From the NCBI RefSeq assembly GCF_963678975.1, contig NC_089281.1, forward strand, positions 7,775,277 to 7,839,276: DNA of 64,000 nt, written 5' to 3'. This DNA is from Dysidea avara. Lineage: Eukaryota; Porifera; Demospongiae; Dictyoceratida; Dysideidae. Below, one piece after another: positions 51,186-63,440 of this stretch. Each line of letters begins with the position of its first letter. Position 1 is the stretch's first letter. The position numbers and the translations under genes were made by a program. The notes below the pieces were generated by a model, which saw only the letters and a program-made list of their open reading frames with translations, was not told the origin of the DNA and did not search any database.

Positions 51186-51808
51186 TGATCAGGTATGCCG
51201 CAGCAAGAGTTCATAGTATAAAAAAAAGAGAAGAGCATCCTACTTCAGTATAGCCTGTATAAACGTGTATCTCAAAGTAAACTCCTCAAAGTAAAACTTT
51301 GATTACTTTAGGATATCATGTCAACACATAGTGTTAAGGAGTATTGACAATATTATCAGTGGACTGCTTATTGAAGCCATAACAACCACAACAGTCATTG
51401 AAACTTAATGCTGAGTACATCCCTGACCAACTAACACATTGAAAGTGACTATAGGTATTGCATCATAACTTTGAAATTCATAGGACACTCTCCTCTCTAT
51501 TTATATTATGAACTCTTGGGCCAAGAGTTCATGCCACAGCCTTTGCCCATATTTAATCATAATCAAATCATAATCATCATAAAAAAATAGTCTTACATCT
51601 GATTGAGTGTTGTGGGCCAAATATTATTCAACATGCCCAGGCTTTTTAAGGTCCTTAGTGGGAGTATAGATAATAGACGCATTTTGTCCTTATTATGGAG
51701 GTTTTTTCTATTGTGTCCTTAACTGATTACTCAGGGAGTTTGGTAAGAGATCTGGAGGTTCCACTGTCACACAGTAGCTACATGGGGTTAATCATGACCA
51801 CAGTTTTA

Positions 51809-52534
51809 GGCCACTACAATGAGATAACTTGTTTCTCATCAACTTCTCATAGAGTAACACATGCGGGTGGGCGGGTTATCTCATTATTGCACAAGCCATA
51901 GCTATAAATTGCAGGATGTATATATTTGTACAAAACCAGTATAATAATCCTTTATTTTAGGTTATTGGCTGGGTGCACACCAAGCACTGGTGCACACTAA
52001 GGGTAAAACTCCGACTGAGTTCACATAAACTTCAACTTCAGTAACAAAGCTTTCAAGTCCTTTACGAGACTTCCACCAGTCTTGGGGTCATGTATCATAC
52101 TCCAGTACAGCAGCGGTGTTAGCACGTGTAGGCTAGTCAGTTTTATTAGGGGGAGGGGCTGTGCAAACTTGTGGCAGAAGTAGCAACACTAAAGCTACTA
52201 TGACTCTTCACTAAGATATGATGGCCCTCCTCCACATAGGGCATGCAGGTCACAGTACCAATGCTAGTGTATATACACTGTAGCACTCACTGTTGATGCC
52301 TTGGTGGTTGTTGATGCTCCAGAAAGCACTCTAATCAACACAGAAGTAAAAAAAAGCCTCAGAAATAGTGTCTGTATCTCAATGGGATTGCAGTTTTCCA
52401 TAGAAATAGTGCTTTTCTACGTGATAATTAAACCCACTCATGCTGCAATCTCGTGCAATAATGAGTTTGCATGGGCAAAAGAAAATTTTGGTGCGGGCGG
52501 TTGATGAGAAACAAGTTATCTCATTGTAGTGGCC
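51809..52534. mobile_element. 726-bp Harbinger-like element with 35-bp perfect TIRs
   Basis: Ends GGCCACTACAATGAGATAAC... mirrored exactly at 52500-52534, flanked by TTA (51806-51808, 52535-52537). No transposase frame seen. The right end is 193 bp upstream of the TRIM-NHL start codon. Confidence 0.9.
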
Positions 52535-52727
52535 TTAGTGCTGGATTACATGGCCATGCATACACTAAAGGACACTCATCATGGGATATTCAATACACTA
52601 CAATGAAGTAGCTATATCCACTGATTTAATTACTTGAGATAAACACTTTTTATGGTGGGAGAATGAGGGCTAGGCGAGCGCCCACAGCCGGGTGCAGTCT
52701 GGTCACGTGACGGTGCACATATGAAAC

Positions 52728-54974
52728 ATGGCTACTAACTGGGAAAAAGTGAAAGAAGAGCTTACTTGTGCGATTTGTCAAGATCTCCTAAGCGATCCCA
52801 AGATACTCCCTTGTCTCCATTCGTTTTGTATGGGATGCCTTAAAGAATGGTTGGGTCGATTGCCCTACTTGGAGGCTTCGAAGAATGAGCTCGAGTGTCC
52901 ACTGTGCAGGGGGACAGTTGCACTATCCACTCCACGTGCTATAGAAGAATTACCATCTCACTTTTCAGCCGTCCGTCTCGTGGAGATTGTGCGTATGCAA
53001 GACCAAGCAAGCAGTAAGAAGGTTACACCCATCTGTCAAAATTGTGAAGAAGAACCAGCCTCGTCATCTTGCAGCGAGTGTGCTATGTTCTTGTGCAACT
53101 TTTGTGAGAAAGCACATCGAAAAAGCAAAGCCACTAGGGATCATGACATTTGTTTTCTAGATGACATGAGGGAAAACCCTAACAAAATTCCACCTGCCTT
53201 ACCAGAGAAGCCTGAGATGTGTCCCATCCACCCTACCAAACCACTGGAGTTGTACTGCAGGTGTGAAGATGTGTTGATCTGTCGAGACTGTATCATCAAG
53301 AAACACAAGGACCATGACTATGATGTGATCTCTGATGTTGTAGATGGAGAGAAGAAGATACTGAAGGAAGCTCTTCCTGGTATCCAGCAACTAATAGATG
53401 AAGTAGAAGGAGCCATCAGTGGAGTAAAGAGCAAAAGACAAGAAGTGAAGAATAGGGAAGAAGAGAATCTACACAAGCTGGATGATGCTTTTCGTACCCT
53501 CCGTGCTGCTCTAGAGGAACGAAAGAGACAGTTACAACAACAGATCACACAGGATACAGAGGGAAAGGACAAAGGCTTAACAGTACAGGAAGGTGAGTTG
53601 TGTTTCTTATTAAGCCAGTTGAAGAGCTGCTGGAGTTTCATCGATGACAAACTACAACGAGGTGTTAACAAGGATGTGTTGGCCATGAAAAGATCAATGT
53701 TGGAACGAAGAGATAAACTTAAAGAAATGAAAACCCAAACAAAATTACATCCCATTGTTAAGGACCTTGCACCTATCAACCTCAAAGGCACGGATAAAGC
53801 AATACATTTAATATCTAAACTGGGGTCATTTTGTGAGGCTCAGAAATGTTTTGTTAGTGATCTAAATGAAGAAGTGTTTATTGGTAAGGGAATATCTTTC
53901 ACAGTTTTCATAAAAGATATTTTTAGTAATGACATTTGTAATTCCAAAGAGTTAGATGTACTAGTACAATACTTCAACAAGGATCGGATCACTGATACAG
54001 CCACTGTTAGAGAGACTGGTACTGGTAGCTATGAGGTTTCCTATGTCCCTAAATTTCCTGGAAGTCATAGTGTGTCAGTAGAGGTGGGAGGGGTACCTCT
54101 TCCCGGGAGCCCATTCAAAGTGACAACAACACTGAGAGACTACAGCAAGATTGAAGTAGAAAATTGTCAACTGATTACACATTATGGAGAAAATGAATTT
54201 CAGTATCCTGTAGGTATTAAAGTAACAACTAACGATGATATTGTCATGATACAGTACAAAAACAAAGAAGTGGTAATGCTGGGTAAGGATTTGAACTTGA
54301 TCAGAACGTTTGGTCAAGGAAGTGAAGACAGTAAACTGAATAGCCCTGTAGGTATAGCTGTAGGTCACAATGTAATAGCAGTTAGCGATAATAATGACCA
54401 TGTGGTGAAGAAGTTTACTCTACAAGGAGACTTTCTATCAAAATTTGGTTCCTCTGGCAGTCAAGACGGTCAGTTTAATAATCCTAGAGGATTAGCCTTT
54501 AATAGCAAAAACTTGTTGTATGTGGTAGACAGTGGCAATTTCAGAATTCAAGTTTTTGACTACAACAATAACTTTTTATTCAAATTTGGTCACAAAGGAT
54601 CTAGTTCAGGACAGTTTCAGAATCCATGTTATATTGCAATAGATAGCAGCAATCAAGTGTATGTGACTGACTATAGTGATGGTTGCAGAAAGGGTATAGT
54701 TGCTTTTAGTGAAGATGGTCATTTCATTACAAAGATAAATTGTAAAAATCCTTACACCATTTGTCTTACACCTGATGATTATATAATAACTGATGAAGAT
54801 AACGATTACTATCTAAATGTGTTCAGCCCCACCCACCAGTTAGTTACTAAGTTTGGAACACAAGGAAGTCAAAGAGGACAATTCAAAAGTATTCATAGTA
54901 TAGCAGTCAACAGTGTTGGTACTATCTTTGTTATAGACTGTGACAATCATCGTCTTCAAGTTATTACCACTTGA
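52728..54974 (+). CDS. TRIM-NHL protein (RING, two B-boxes, coiled coil, filamin, NHL)
   Basis: Predicted E3 ubiquitin ligase and/or RNA-binding regulator of the TRIM2/3/45/71 type, 748 residues in one exon. RING: C14, C17, C29, H31, C34, C37, C57, C60. B-box 1 about 103-145 (CQNCEEEPASSSCSEC). B-box 2 about 165-200 (CPIHPTKPLELYCRCED, then CRDC, H193, H196). Coiled coil about 210-345. Filamin/IG-FLN repeat about 375-470 (TGSYEVSYVPKFPGSHSVSV and PLPGSPFKV). NHL blades about 480-748, each with a GQFNNPRGLAF- or RIQVFD-like segment, ending HRLQVITT. The start is the ATG of MATNWEKVKEELTCAIC. No introns although flanking genes are intron-rich, which fits a lineage expansion by retroposition (inference). 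The Harbinger-like element ends 193 bp upstream. Confidence 0.95.
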   Translation: MATNWEKVKEELTCAICQDLLSDPKILPCLHSFCMGCLKEWLGRLPYLEASKNELECPLCRGTVALSTPRAIEELPSHFSAVRLVEIVRMQDQASSKKVTPICQNCEEEPASSSCSECAMFLCNFCEKAHRKSKATRDHDICFLDDMRENPNKIPPALPEKPEMCPIHPTKPLELYCRCEDVLICRDCIIKKHKDHDYDVISDVVDGEKKILKEALPGIQQLIDEVEGAISGVKSKRQEVKNREEENLHKLDDAFRTLRAALEERKRQLQQQITQDTEGKDKGLTVQEGELCFLLSQLKSCWSFIDDKLQRGVNKDVLAMKRSMLERRDKLKEMKTQTKLHPIVKDLAPINLKGTDKAIHLISKLGSFCEAQKCFVSDLNEEVFIGKGISFTVFIKDIFSNDICNSKELDVLVQYFNKDRITDTATVRETGTGSYEVSYVPKFPGSHSVSVEVGGVPLPGSPFKVTTTLRDYSKIEVENCQLITHYGENEFQYPVGIKVTTNDDIVMIQYKNKEVVMLGKDLNLIRTFGQGSEDSKLNSPVGIAVGHNVIAVSDNNDHVVKKFTLQGDFLSKFGSSGSQDGQFNNPRGLAFNSKNLLYVVDSGNFRIQVFDYNNNFLFKFGHKGSSSGQFQNPCYIAIDSSNQVYVTDYSDGCRKGIVAFSEDGHFITKINCKNPYTICLTPDDYIITDEDNDYYLNVFSPTHQLVTKFGTQGSQRGQFKSIHSIAVNSVGTIFVIDCDNHRLQVITT

Positions 54975-55561
54975 TCATGACTATATAAATTTACCTTCTT
55001 GTGTGTTTTCATATACTACACTTAGCAAGTTGTTCCTAGTAAATAATAGCATGTATACTAGTGGGAGAAATTGACTTGTGGTTGTGTGGGTTATAATTAT
55101 CTGTGGTTTAAAATTAATTGTAAGCCACAATAGTTTTCCACTGGATGCTGACAGTTGAGCAAGAGCCTCACAAATATAAGTTTTCCGTGTCTATTGTAGA
55201 TAACTTGATAAACATCCTTAATTTGTAACAGGGAGAATGTAATGAGAGGTGTCATTCATCAACACAATTGGTACCAGTAAATTTATAATACATTCCTAAA
55301 TACCAGACTTGCAAAATATACATTCGATATTCTCCAAATTAAAATTTATATTTTAAATACCAGACTTGCAAATAATATTCAAGTACAGGCAAACATAAAA
55401 ATAAAAACTAGATATGCACACTACAGAGAAAAGGTATACAAAAAATATAACTATATCAATATACTCTGTGTAGATTAAGTCGTGTGTGCGTGGCTATTAT
55501 TTGATGTGCATATTAAATATACGTATTCCAAAGAATTGGGTAAGTCCAGCTTGTACCAGTT
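54975..55561. other. Intergenic between convergent genes
   Basis: 3' flanks of TRIM-NHL and PP2A B56. AT-rich; direct repeat TACCAGACTTGCAAA twice (about 55302, 55357). No gene. Confidence 0.5.
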
Positions 55562-58395
55562 TTAATTCTCACTAGGCATGGTCTTTAATTGGTTCTCCAC
55601 TCGTTCGTACTGTTGGAGAGTTTGATAAGTGTTAACGTTTACCGCCAGGTTAGATTTGCGACGGGGTAGTTCTCCAAGCATCTTCTTACTGGGCTTGCTC
55701 TGTTGTTGCTAAAGAAACGAAACAAAACGCATTATTAAAAGTGGTCACAGACGTTTCTACATTTACAGGTTGAAAAAGAATGTATCTGGTCAGAGCGAAC
55801 CAGAAAAACTGATCACAGACCACTACCACTATACAACAATATACTACTGGTTCACCTCTGGTTTGACAACAGTCACTGGGGGTGGCTCCATTACTGCGTC
55901 AGGTGCAGACGTGTCATTGTTTTCCTCTGTCATCATATCCTTCTCAACTTGCACAGTTTGTTGGATGGGTATATAATTTATCAAGTCTAGTTGTTGAGTA
56001 CTGGCACTCCTAGCCTGTAACAGTGTTTGAGTACCGTACAATCTTTATTATACTGAAAATCATTTATGTGAGAAACCTTTCAGAATAGAGTAACACCGCA
56101 AATTAAATGTTCAGGAATTTTCTTTTCAATAGGGAACTAATACAGCTTTTGTGATTTTCTCCAGCTCACAAAAACACAATTTTTAATAGAAATTTCCAGA
56201 TTAATAGTAGTGAGAAGCTGTGGCAGGAATTTATCAGTATGTTACACAACGTTTCATTATCATTCTATATTGAAGGTCAAACCACTGGGAAACATGCTAC
56301 ATCAAATTCACTGAACCACTGTGTTGTGTTCACTTACAGTTCACAATGTTAATAACACATGAACACACACTGAACTGTCAGTGAACACAGTGAACACATA
56401 AAATGTTGCTCCATTATCCAGACGTTTGACCTGTGTCAGTTCAATAACAAAAGCGAATTGTTTCGATAAACAAAGCACTGAGTTTCATTTAACTACTCTA
56501 ACAGCACAAACACTTAATACAACATACACCTGTTGGCGAATACTCTAACAAAATAGTCACTTGAATTGTTTGGATAATTGAGGCCCTACTGTACTAACAG
56601 CCACAAATGCAGGTTTTTGCAATTGAAGAGCATTCAGGTAATTATAATTGAAGCCTATTCAATTCTAATAGAACATACACCTGCATACACTCTAAACACT
56701 TATTGAACATTCATCTTCAGTTTTGGAAGCAAATGTTGGATGAAAGGGTAGCATTACTCCCTATCAACCAGTAAAAAACCTCTTCTTGGAGTACACCCTC
56801 TGAATTAAGGTCTCAAGCAGAGGAGGGCAGAAGCATTGTTGAAAATATTACATAATTTCACAGTTCTGTTTGGAATATCAAGTGAACCCAATAGTCACAA
56901 AACAAAAGTAGAGAAAGGTGGTGATCGCTAGCTCTTTCAATTGCACTAGTGTAAGGATTAAGATGATGTACTTTCTTTTCGTTTTCTAGAGCAAATCTGA
57001 TAAAACGCTATTTTGCAAAGTTTATGCAGGTCATCATCTCCTGACAGAAATGGCATGCGTTTCCTTAAAAACAGTCTGTTCTGTATAGGTGCCAACAATT
57101 TTGATTGGCTCTGCCAGCAATGCCAACGAAATTGGTGAAGGTGACCAGATGGTTTTATCACACTTGAAAAAGAAAAAAATGGTTCGACTGAAAGACTCGA
57201 TTGCAAGACTACTCCCCTTCCCTCCAACCAAACGAAATGCATACTTTACAGTTTTGTACACAAACAAGTCACATACCAGTGGGTTATCCAAAGCCATTTT
57301 GTTGACACGACCCCAAGCATCAACTCTCTCTTGTATCATCATTGGAGAACTGTGGATACAAGAGAGTACATGTTCTCTTCATGTACCATGAGACTTACCG
57401 CTCTTCCTCTTCACGATACTGTTGTGTACAATTATCAAATAATGTCTGGTTCATCTCCATAAAGATCTTCAGTGCATTGTAGATGAGCCCATGAATTGTT
57501 CTACAAACAAACACACACTAAACTACAAGTATTTCTATAATCAGTTTACTGTATATGATGGTAATTTGTCTAAACAGGAGTGCATCGAATCCTATGGACA
57601 AGGGAGCATGTAACTCCGCCCATCCACCCATACGCTCTATCACACAAAGGGCAACCCAGGAAGTATGAATTAATAAAATATACTAGCTTAGTCATTGTTT
57701 TTACATCTTTTTTTGCATTGGTAATCAAGTTTTAAGTATATAAGTGTACAGACAATCATTATTCATGCCAACGAGATTCTAAAGCAATCCCCTCAAGCTG
57801 GAAAATGTGATTTTAAGCACAAATGAGCACAATTTCACTAGGGCCAAGAATGTGCACCATGTCATCAGAGAATCAGACAACCTTCATGTGATCAAGTGTG
57901 TGGGCGGCTGGTAGGGGAACTAAATGATCTAAACAGATAGTATGTATTACAAAAACTTGTCAATAAAGAATGCCTTTTACAATCAATATGCAACCTATTT
58001 AAAACAGTTTTCTTAACATAAAGTCACAGTGGTAACTAGCTTCACTATGTGGCCACTAAATTAGATAGATGCTAAAGCATGTGGAGGCGAGCCTGAGCTA
58101 TGTTTTCAATCAAATATCTCTAACAGTGCATGCTTACAAGAAAGACTAAATGAGGACTACTGTTTGGAATCTTAACATAAAGTCACAGTGGTAACTAGCT
58201 TCATTATGTGGCCACTAAATAAACAGGAAAACAATGACTGTTCCAATTATAGGTACAAAGTTCTTACTTGTTCCAGTGTGATTTAGATACCCGGAACAGA
58301 GCTGGGAACACAACCGGCATGATGACTCCAACATTCTCACTGACAAGACTAACAACATAGTCATTGTTCCAGTAATATAGAGCACGCTCAGCAAC
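55562..58395 (-). CDS. PPP2R5: PP2A regulatory subunit B56 (PPP2R5), 3' part
   Basis: B56 subunits direct the PP2A holoenzyme to substrates. Exons: 58268-58395, 57399-57500, 57277-57349, 55856-56014, 55562-55708, all in phase. The B56-diagnostic stretch [20 protein letters not shown] then [20 protein letters not shown] and [20 protein letters not shown] is nearly invariant across animals. After [15 protein letters not shown] comes a divergent acidic tail ([19 protein letters not shown]) and a basic end [20 protein letters not shown]. The preceding exon (expected to end ...SSPHFQ) was not found in 58396-64000, so the N-terminal two-thirds probably lies beyond the window behind a long intron. 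Confidence 0.93.
58011..58220. repeat. 51-bp direct repeat, 159 bp apart
   Basis: TCTTAACATAAAGTCACAGT... occurs at 58011-58061 and 58170-58220 with one mismatch. Both copies are in a B56 intron; the segment between looks like unique sequence. Confidence 0.85.
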
Positions 58396-59929
58396 CTGAG
58401 TGAAAAAGACCATCACAAGTAACCAACTAAACACCAGTACTACAGTCAATATACACTAGACATATCTGCATAACTAATATTCTCATGTGGCAGGCTAGAC
58501 CACATTTCTCTCATTGAGTTTACCACTGTGTTTATCAATTGGAAATTACAAGCACCTACTCTGAAGAAGGGTCTGGAACAATTAGCAGACTACTAGTTCT
58601 CAAGGTGGAGGTCAAGCAGCTGTCAGGCGGCTGCCCACTATTGTAATCATGTATTTTGAAATGCTGTATCTTTCTCTCTGAACAGAGTTAGAGACATGGA
58701 CCTGTGTGTCCTGCTGTGTAAAGAAGTCATCTTCAGCACTATGTTTTTATAATGTTACTTGAAGCAAGTTTACAAAGCGATAATCGTCCCTCCTCCGAAA
58801 TTATGTTTTGGAAATGATCTGACAAATCCTGTTATGTGGTTGGACGTACTCTATATAGTATTGTACATACAAAACAAAATTTTTTTAAGTGTTTGGACAT
58901 TAGCCAGAAATGGTCAGAAGAAATATCTGACCCTAATTTCAGATTCTTAACAGTGTTTTCTATGTATTGTCGACAATATTGGTACTACAGAATGCACAAA
59001 ATTTAGAAAAAAAAGCAACTCTACTGCTAAAATGCCTAGTCGTAACATGATGGTTATACAAGGGAACATTCCTTAACCTGTGTATGACTAGCATTGAAAA
59101 TTTTGTTCTGTTACAACCAGTCATTGTAGAAAACCTGCTCAGCAGGTGTAGTGATAGAACACATGCTCAATTGCATGAGCTACATAATCAATGCAGATTT
59201 CACAGCGGCATTTTTACCACAGTGTTCTGTAAGAGTTTCTATTGTAAGAGCTTGTATTGAGGAATTGTTACAATGTATTCTCTACACCCCAACAAGGAAT
59301 AACAGCACTGTAGTGACTACGCTGGTACAAGGTGGTACAAGGCGTGCCCCCATGGCTAATCTAACTATGCATATTTGTGTGATATTGGTTATAAGGTTTC
59401 CAATAACCAGGGTGCCCAATATTGCCACCTTAACACCCTTATACTGCATTCGGAGTGTTAATGAATTCCAATAAGTCTTCACTCACAAACACTTAACTCA
59501 CCTGTCTTGCTCATGCACCATTCGAAGTGAAGTATAAGGTGGTGACAAAAGTGGCTGACCTAAACTGGCAATTTGCCAATAAAATGTTTTTTACCATGCC
59601 GTTTTCTCCTTCAGTGCAATCAGTACATTTCAAGGTACATGACAGTGAAGCAGGCTCTACCTAGGAACTCTACCCTACATGTTAAAGTACAAAATCTGGT
59701 GTCGTAAAGACTTAGTAATTAAATATGACCGTCTCAACAAAACCCCGCCTATTCCGCACAACTCTCGAATATTTTATTTTATTTTCATAGAATTATCCCT
59801 AGTGCTCAAGGAATGGATTACAGGTGGGCAGTTTTGGAATTATAGCTTTATGCATAACACAATTTTTTTAAATTACGTTTTTTCTCAAAATGTGTGAACT
59901 AGGTGGGATTTTGCTGAGAAGGTCAGAAT
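58396..59929. other. No gene recognised (probably B56 intron)
   Basis: Frames up to 107 codons lack motifs. Likely intronic to PPP2R5 given the missing upstream exons. Confidence 0.4.
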
Positions 59930-60590
59930 GTTTGTGGGCCCAAACAGGTAGTTGGAAAAGGCGGATGTGGGCAGACGTGGACATGGACATTTTCAAAATA
60001 CACTTTTACATCTATACAACAGATAAATTTCATACCGAACATTGTTCTATACAGTAGTCTTCGCTTCTACACCCAGACATGGTCTTCGCGTAGCGCTTAT
60101 CCATTTATAAGTGCATGTGCAGAGGATTGGCTACATGCTATAAGCATTATAGACCATGTACTGTTGTACAAATGCTCTAGAAAACTAAAGCAATTGTATA
60201 ACTGTAGAGATCCACCCTAATTTACTCTTGTGCACTAAATTCAGGAACTCACAGCTTTCAGTATAAGGCGCAGGCGCTTATACCTACTATAGTCCTGGCT
60301 TGTGAGGCTAAGCTGGGGCATGCCAGCTAAATCTCTATGAATATGTATTAGACTTCTAGAGTGTGTGTACAACAGTATATGATGTATGATATTTTGTAGC
60401 GTGCTAGCCTATGCGCTTATAAATGGATAAGTGCTACTCAAAGATGATCTCTGTGTCTGGAAGCGAAGACTACTGTACAGAACAAAGTTAGGTATGAAAG
60501 GTATAAATGTAAAAATGTATTCTGAAAATGTCCGTGTCCGTGTCCAAACATATCCACTAGCTGGCCCAAACACTTGCTGGAATTCACTAA
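59930..60590. repeat. Inverted-repeat element, about 660 bp
   Basis: CAGTAGTCTTCGCTTC (60053-60068) mirrors GAAGCGAAGACTACTG (60461-60476); GCGCTTATCCATTTATAAG mirrors CTTATAAATGGATAAG. Outer arms run through GGACATTTTC and its complement to GGGCCCAAAC / GGCCCAAAC. Non-coding, older and more diverged than the other elements. Confidence 0.7.
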
Positions 60591-61885
60591 CACTCCCAAT
60601 GCTGGTCGAGGGTCTTATAAATGAGTTGCCTATGCAGATCCTTTAGTTTCCCATGGTTTTTTATTATGTAGTGCAAATGTGTAGGAGGCCAAACCATTTT
60701 GCAAACACTTGTCCTTATTCTACTGAGACCCTACAGTAATTCGGAGACGATATTTTATTACAATAAACCTTGTTAAGGTCAGAAGTCAATCAAACTAAAA
60801 AATATGATACATATAGTGTATCTACAACAATGTTATAGAGCATATCTATGTCATGAGAGCATGTGACATAACTGGCTTGTGTTACATCTAGAGACCAAAA
60901 ATGCTACAGCAAAATGAGGTGTTAATAGCATACCAATATGAAAATCTATAGTTTACCTAACAGCCCATAAACTGCTTTCAAATTCCCCCTTCTCCACATA
61001 TGAATAAAGAAATATAACGCCTAGTGGTAATTTAATAGGCTCACTTCGAGCAAAGTATATACTGTCACTAATTCATGTATCATAAACCTGTTTTAAGAAG
61101 TAAACATTTCTCAGAATACAGTGGAAGTTTGGATTTCAGAGATCTTGCAAGGTTGTAGAACTTCCTATTAGGGCTCCCAATTTAGTATTTACAACAAAAG
61201 TGTCTTTCCTTCAAGCATCTAAAATACTGCACACACATGAATGAATTAATGTTGTAATTACATGTCACAGTGACACCATTTCAGGGTTTGGAATGTTTTT
61301 CATAACAGTCATCTTAGTAACAACATATAAAATTCTATAAATGCTGGAAGTGTACCTTAATAACCAACACAATAGTTTAGATGGAGTGGTGGAAAGAACC
61401 AGGCATCTTGATAATCAGGACATTTGTTTACAGTCGCATTTTGGCTAGTCTTATATTATCAGAAATACGAAACGCATCAGAATTTTCTATCAAGGAGACT
61501 TTGTAAAGATCTCATGAACAAAATGAACCACTACTGTGGTCCATCTTATTTACATGTCATGTGGTTTGACACACGTAATATTAATACTGAAAATTTGGCT
61601 TTCTTTTCGGTAGAATAGTTACATCACTCTTAAAAAATTGACATGCATCTAACCACTGATGTGTGTGCTACTTCTGCTGCAGGCAAAGCTTGCCTGTTCA
61701 CTAACAATGATCTCACAATAGTAAATGGAACATGAAATATTCAGTGAAACCTTGCAACTTAGCTCATAAATTTCACTTACATGGATAGTTTGTTGTAAAC
61801 GGACATTAATTTTGAGCACCCAAGAAACGACTTGTATTCAAAATGGTACACTGGATAGCCAACTTCCTAAAATTGCTGCATATTT

Positions 61886-62495
61886 ACAGGTTTTTGTAAT
61901 TGAATTTGTCGTCTTTGCAATTGACTTTGTCCCATTTGCAGTAGAGTTCGTCACCTTTGCAATGGAATTCGTCCCGTTTGCAATTGAATTTGTCGGTTTT
62001 GCAATTGAATTTGTCGGTTTTGCAATTGATTTCATTGCTTTTGTAATTCATCCGTAACAAGATTGCCAGCTGCAGTAAACACGAAAATAAGATGTAGCAG
62101 CTGCTTCATGATCTTGTTGAAGTACAACTGTTCTTCTGCTACAGCTTCTTCAGCAATATTCGCAACTATTCTTTGCCATTGGCGATGGGTGTGGTCACTC
62201 GCTAACAAGCTAATTAAGTTGACAGGCAGCTAATGGCTTCACGTATAACTAGCTTCAATTACTCTCTAGTGTCTCAAGTGGTATTATCCATGGCAAAAAA
62301 AAGATTCACCTGATGAGAGGCTGGTTTCTTACAGTCGATGTAGTTATGACGAATTCTTGTGCAAACGCGACTAATTCTAATGCAAAAGCGACAAAATCAA
62401 CAGCAAAACTGACGAATTCAATTGCAAACGGGACAAATTCTACTGTAAAGGCGACGAACTCTACTGCAAACGGTACGAAGCCAATTGCAAAAACC
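61886..62495. repeat. Inverted pair of 21-bp minisatellites
   Basis: 61892-62050 holds about seven copies of a 21-bp unit (GCAATTGAATTTGTCGGTTTT and variants). 62346-62490 holds about seven copies of its reverse complement. Outer ends ACAGGTTTTTGTAATTG and CAATTGCAAAAACCTGT mirror each other. Frames across them read as seven-residue TNSIAKP-type repeats but are explained by the DNA repeat. About 290 bp of unique DNA lies between the arrays. Confidence 0.85.
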
Positions 62496-63170
62496 TGTAA
62501 TGAAGCTCTTTAAGAGGTGGTACATGGATACATCATTTACAGTACAAATGAGCTTAATAAAAGTTTCATTGAAAATTCACATGTCACCTGAAATCACTAT
62601 ACATCAGTCAACCACAAAATGTACCAATTATTTAGGGCACCAATACCCTAATTTAATCATACGAAATAATGATTTATCGAACACTAGTTAGGGTTGACAA
62701 TCAGATTATAAAGTTGCTTTTAAAATTGCGCACACACATGTGTGCATATTATATATGTGATGGTTTGTATCCTTAAAATTCATGAGCCAGTTATTCTTGC
62801 TATGTGCATTTTTACCTAATGAGGCATATTTATTGTTTGGCTGACCACTAGTACACTTCAAACAAGGTGATAAAACAACAAGTCACAGACCGTTAATCAC
62901 AAAGTAACAATGTTTATGTGACTGTTTACATTTGTTGCTAAGGATGTAGTTACTATGGGAACTTTAAATCTTTGGAAACCATATAGCACTACTATAACAC
63001 AAGGCAATAAAATTCATTAAATTAATGACCTCATGGCTTTGAAGTCAGTTCAATTTTAGCGCCAACATGATGAGACTTCTATCAAATGTATGAGACAATG
63101 CCATTATAAAATGCAAATGTTTAGGGTACATGTAGAAACAGGTTGATTTCCAAAACCAGTTGCCCAGTCA
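62496..63170. other. No gene recognised
   Basis: AT-rich, only short frames. Confidence 0.4.
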
Positions 63171-63440
63171 ATACTGTATAGCCAGAAATTTTGAGGGACA
63201 AAATTTTCATGAATTTTTGCGAGTAATAATAACTTTGTGAAAATATAATCGTGAAATCTTACCTTAACCCTGCTGCAAATTTCGCGAGTAATGATGATAC
63301 CTTCGTGACAATACAATCGTGAAATGTTTCAGGTTTATAGCTAGTAACTTACTAAACCTGTTTTCTAGACTTTCGTGAATTAAAAACGTGAAAATCAGTT
63401 TTGCGAAGTTTCATCCCTCGAACATTTCCCACTATATGGT
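63171..63440. mobile_element. Degenerate TIR element TATAGCCAGAAATTTTGAGGG
   Basis: The left TACTGTATAGCCAGAAATTT is mirrored imperfectly by AACATTTCCCACTATATGGT at the right; GAGGGACAAAATTTTC pairs with GAAGTTTCATCCCTC. The interior has repeated TTCGCGAGTAATGATGA and TCGTGAAA segments. Confidence 0.6.

Noticed and set aside
59520-59563. Possible minus exon GQPLLSPPYTSLRMVHEQDR bounded by TTTAG and GTGAGT
   Set aside because: Splice sites look fine, but the peptide does not match B56 or another family I recognise and has no phased partner.
61838-62513. Repeat protein with TNSIAKP heptads on both strands
   Set aside because: The 21-bp DNA repeat explains the periodicity in both orientations; no gene context.
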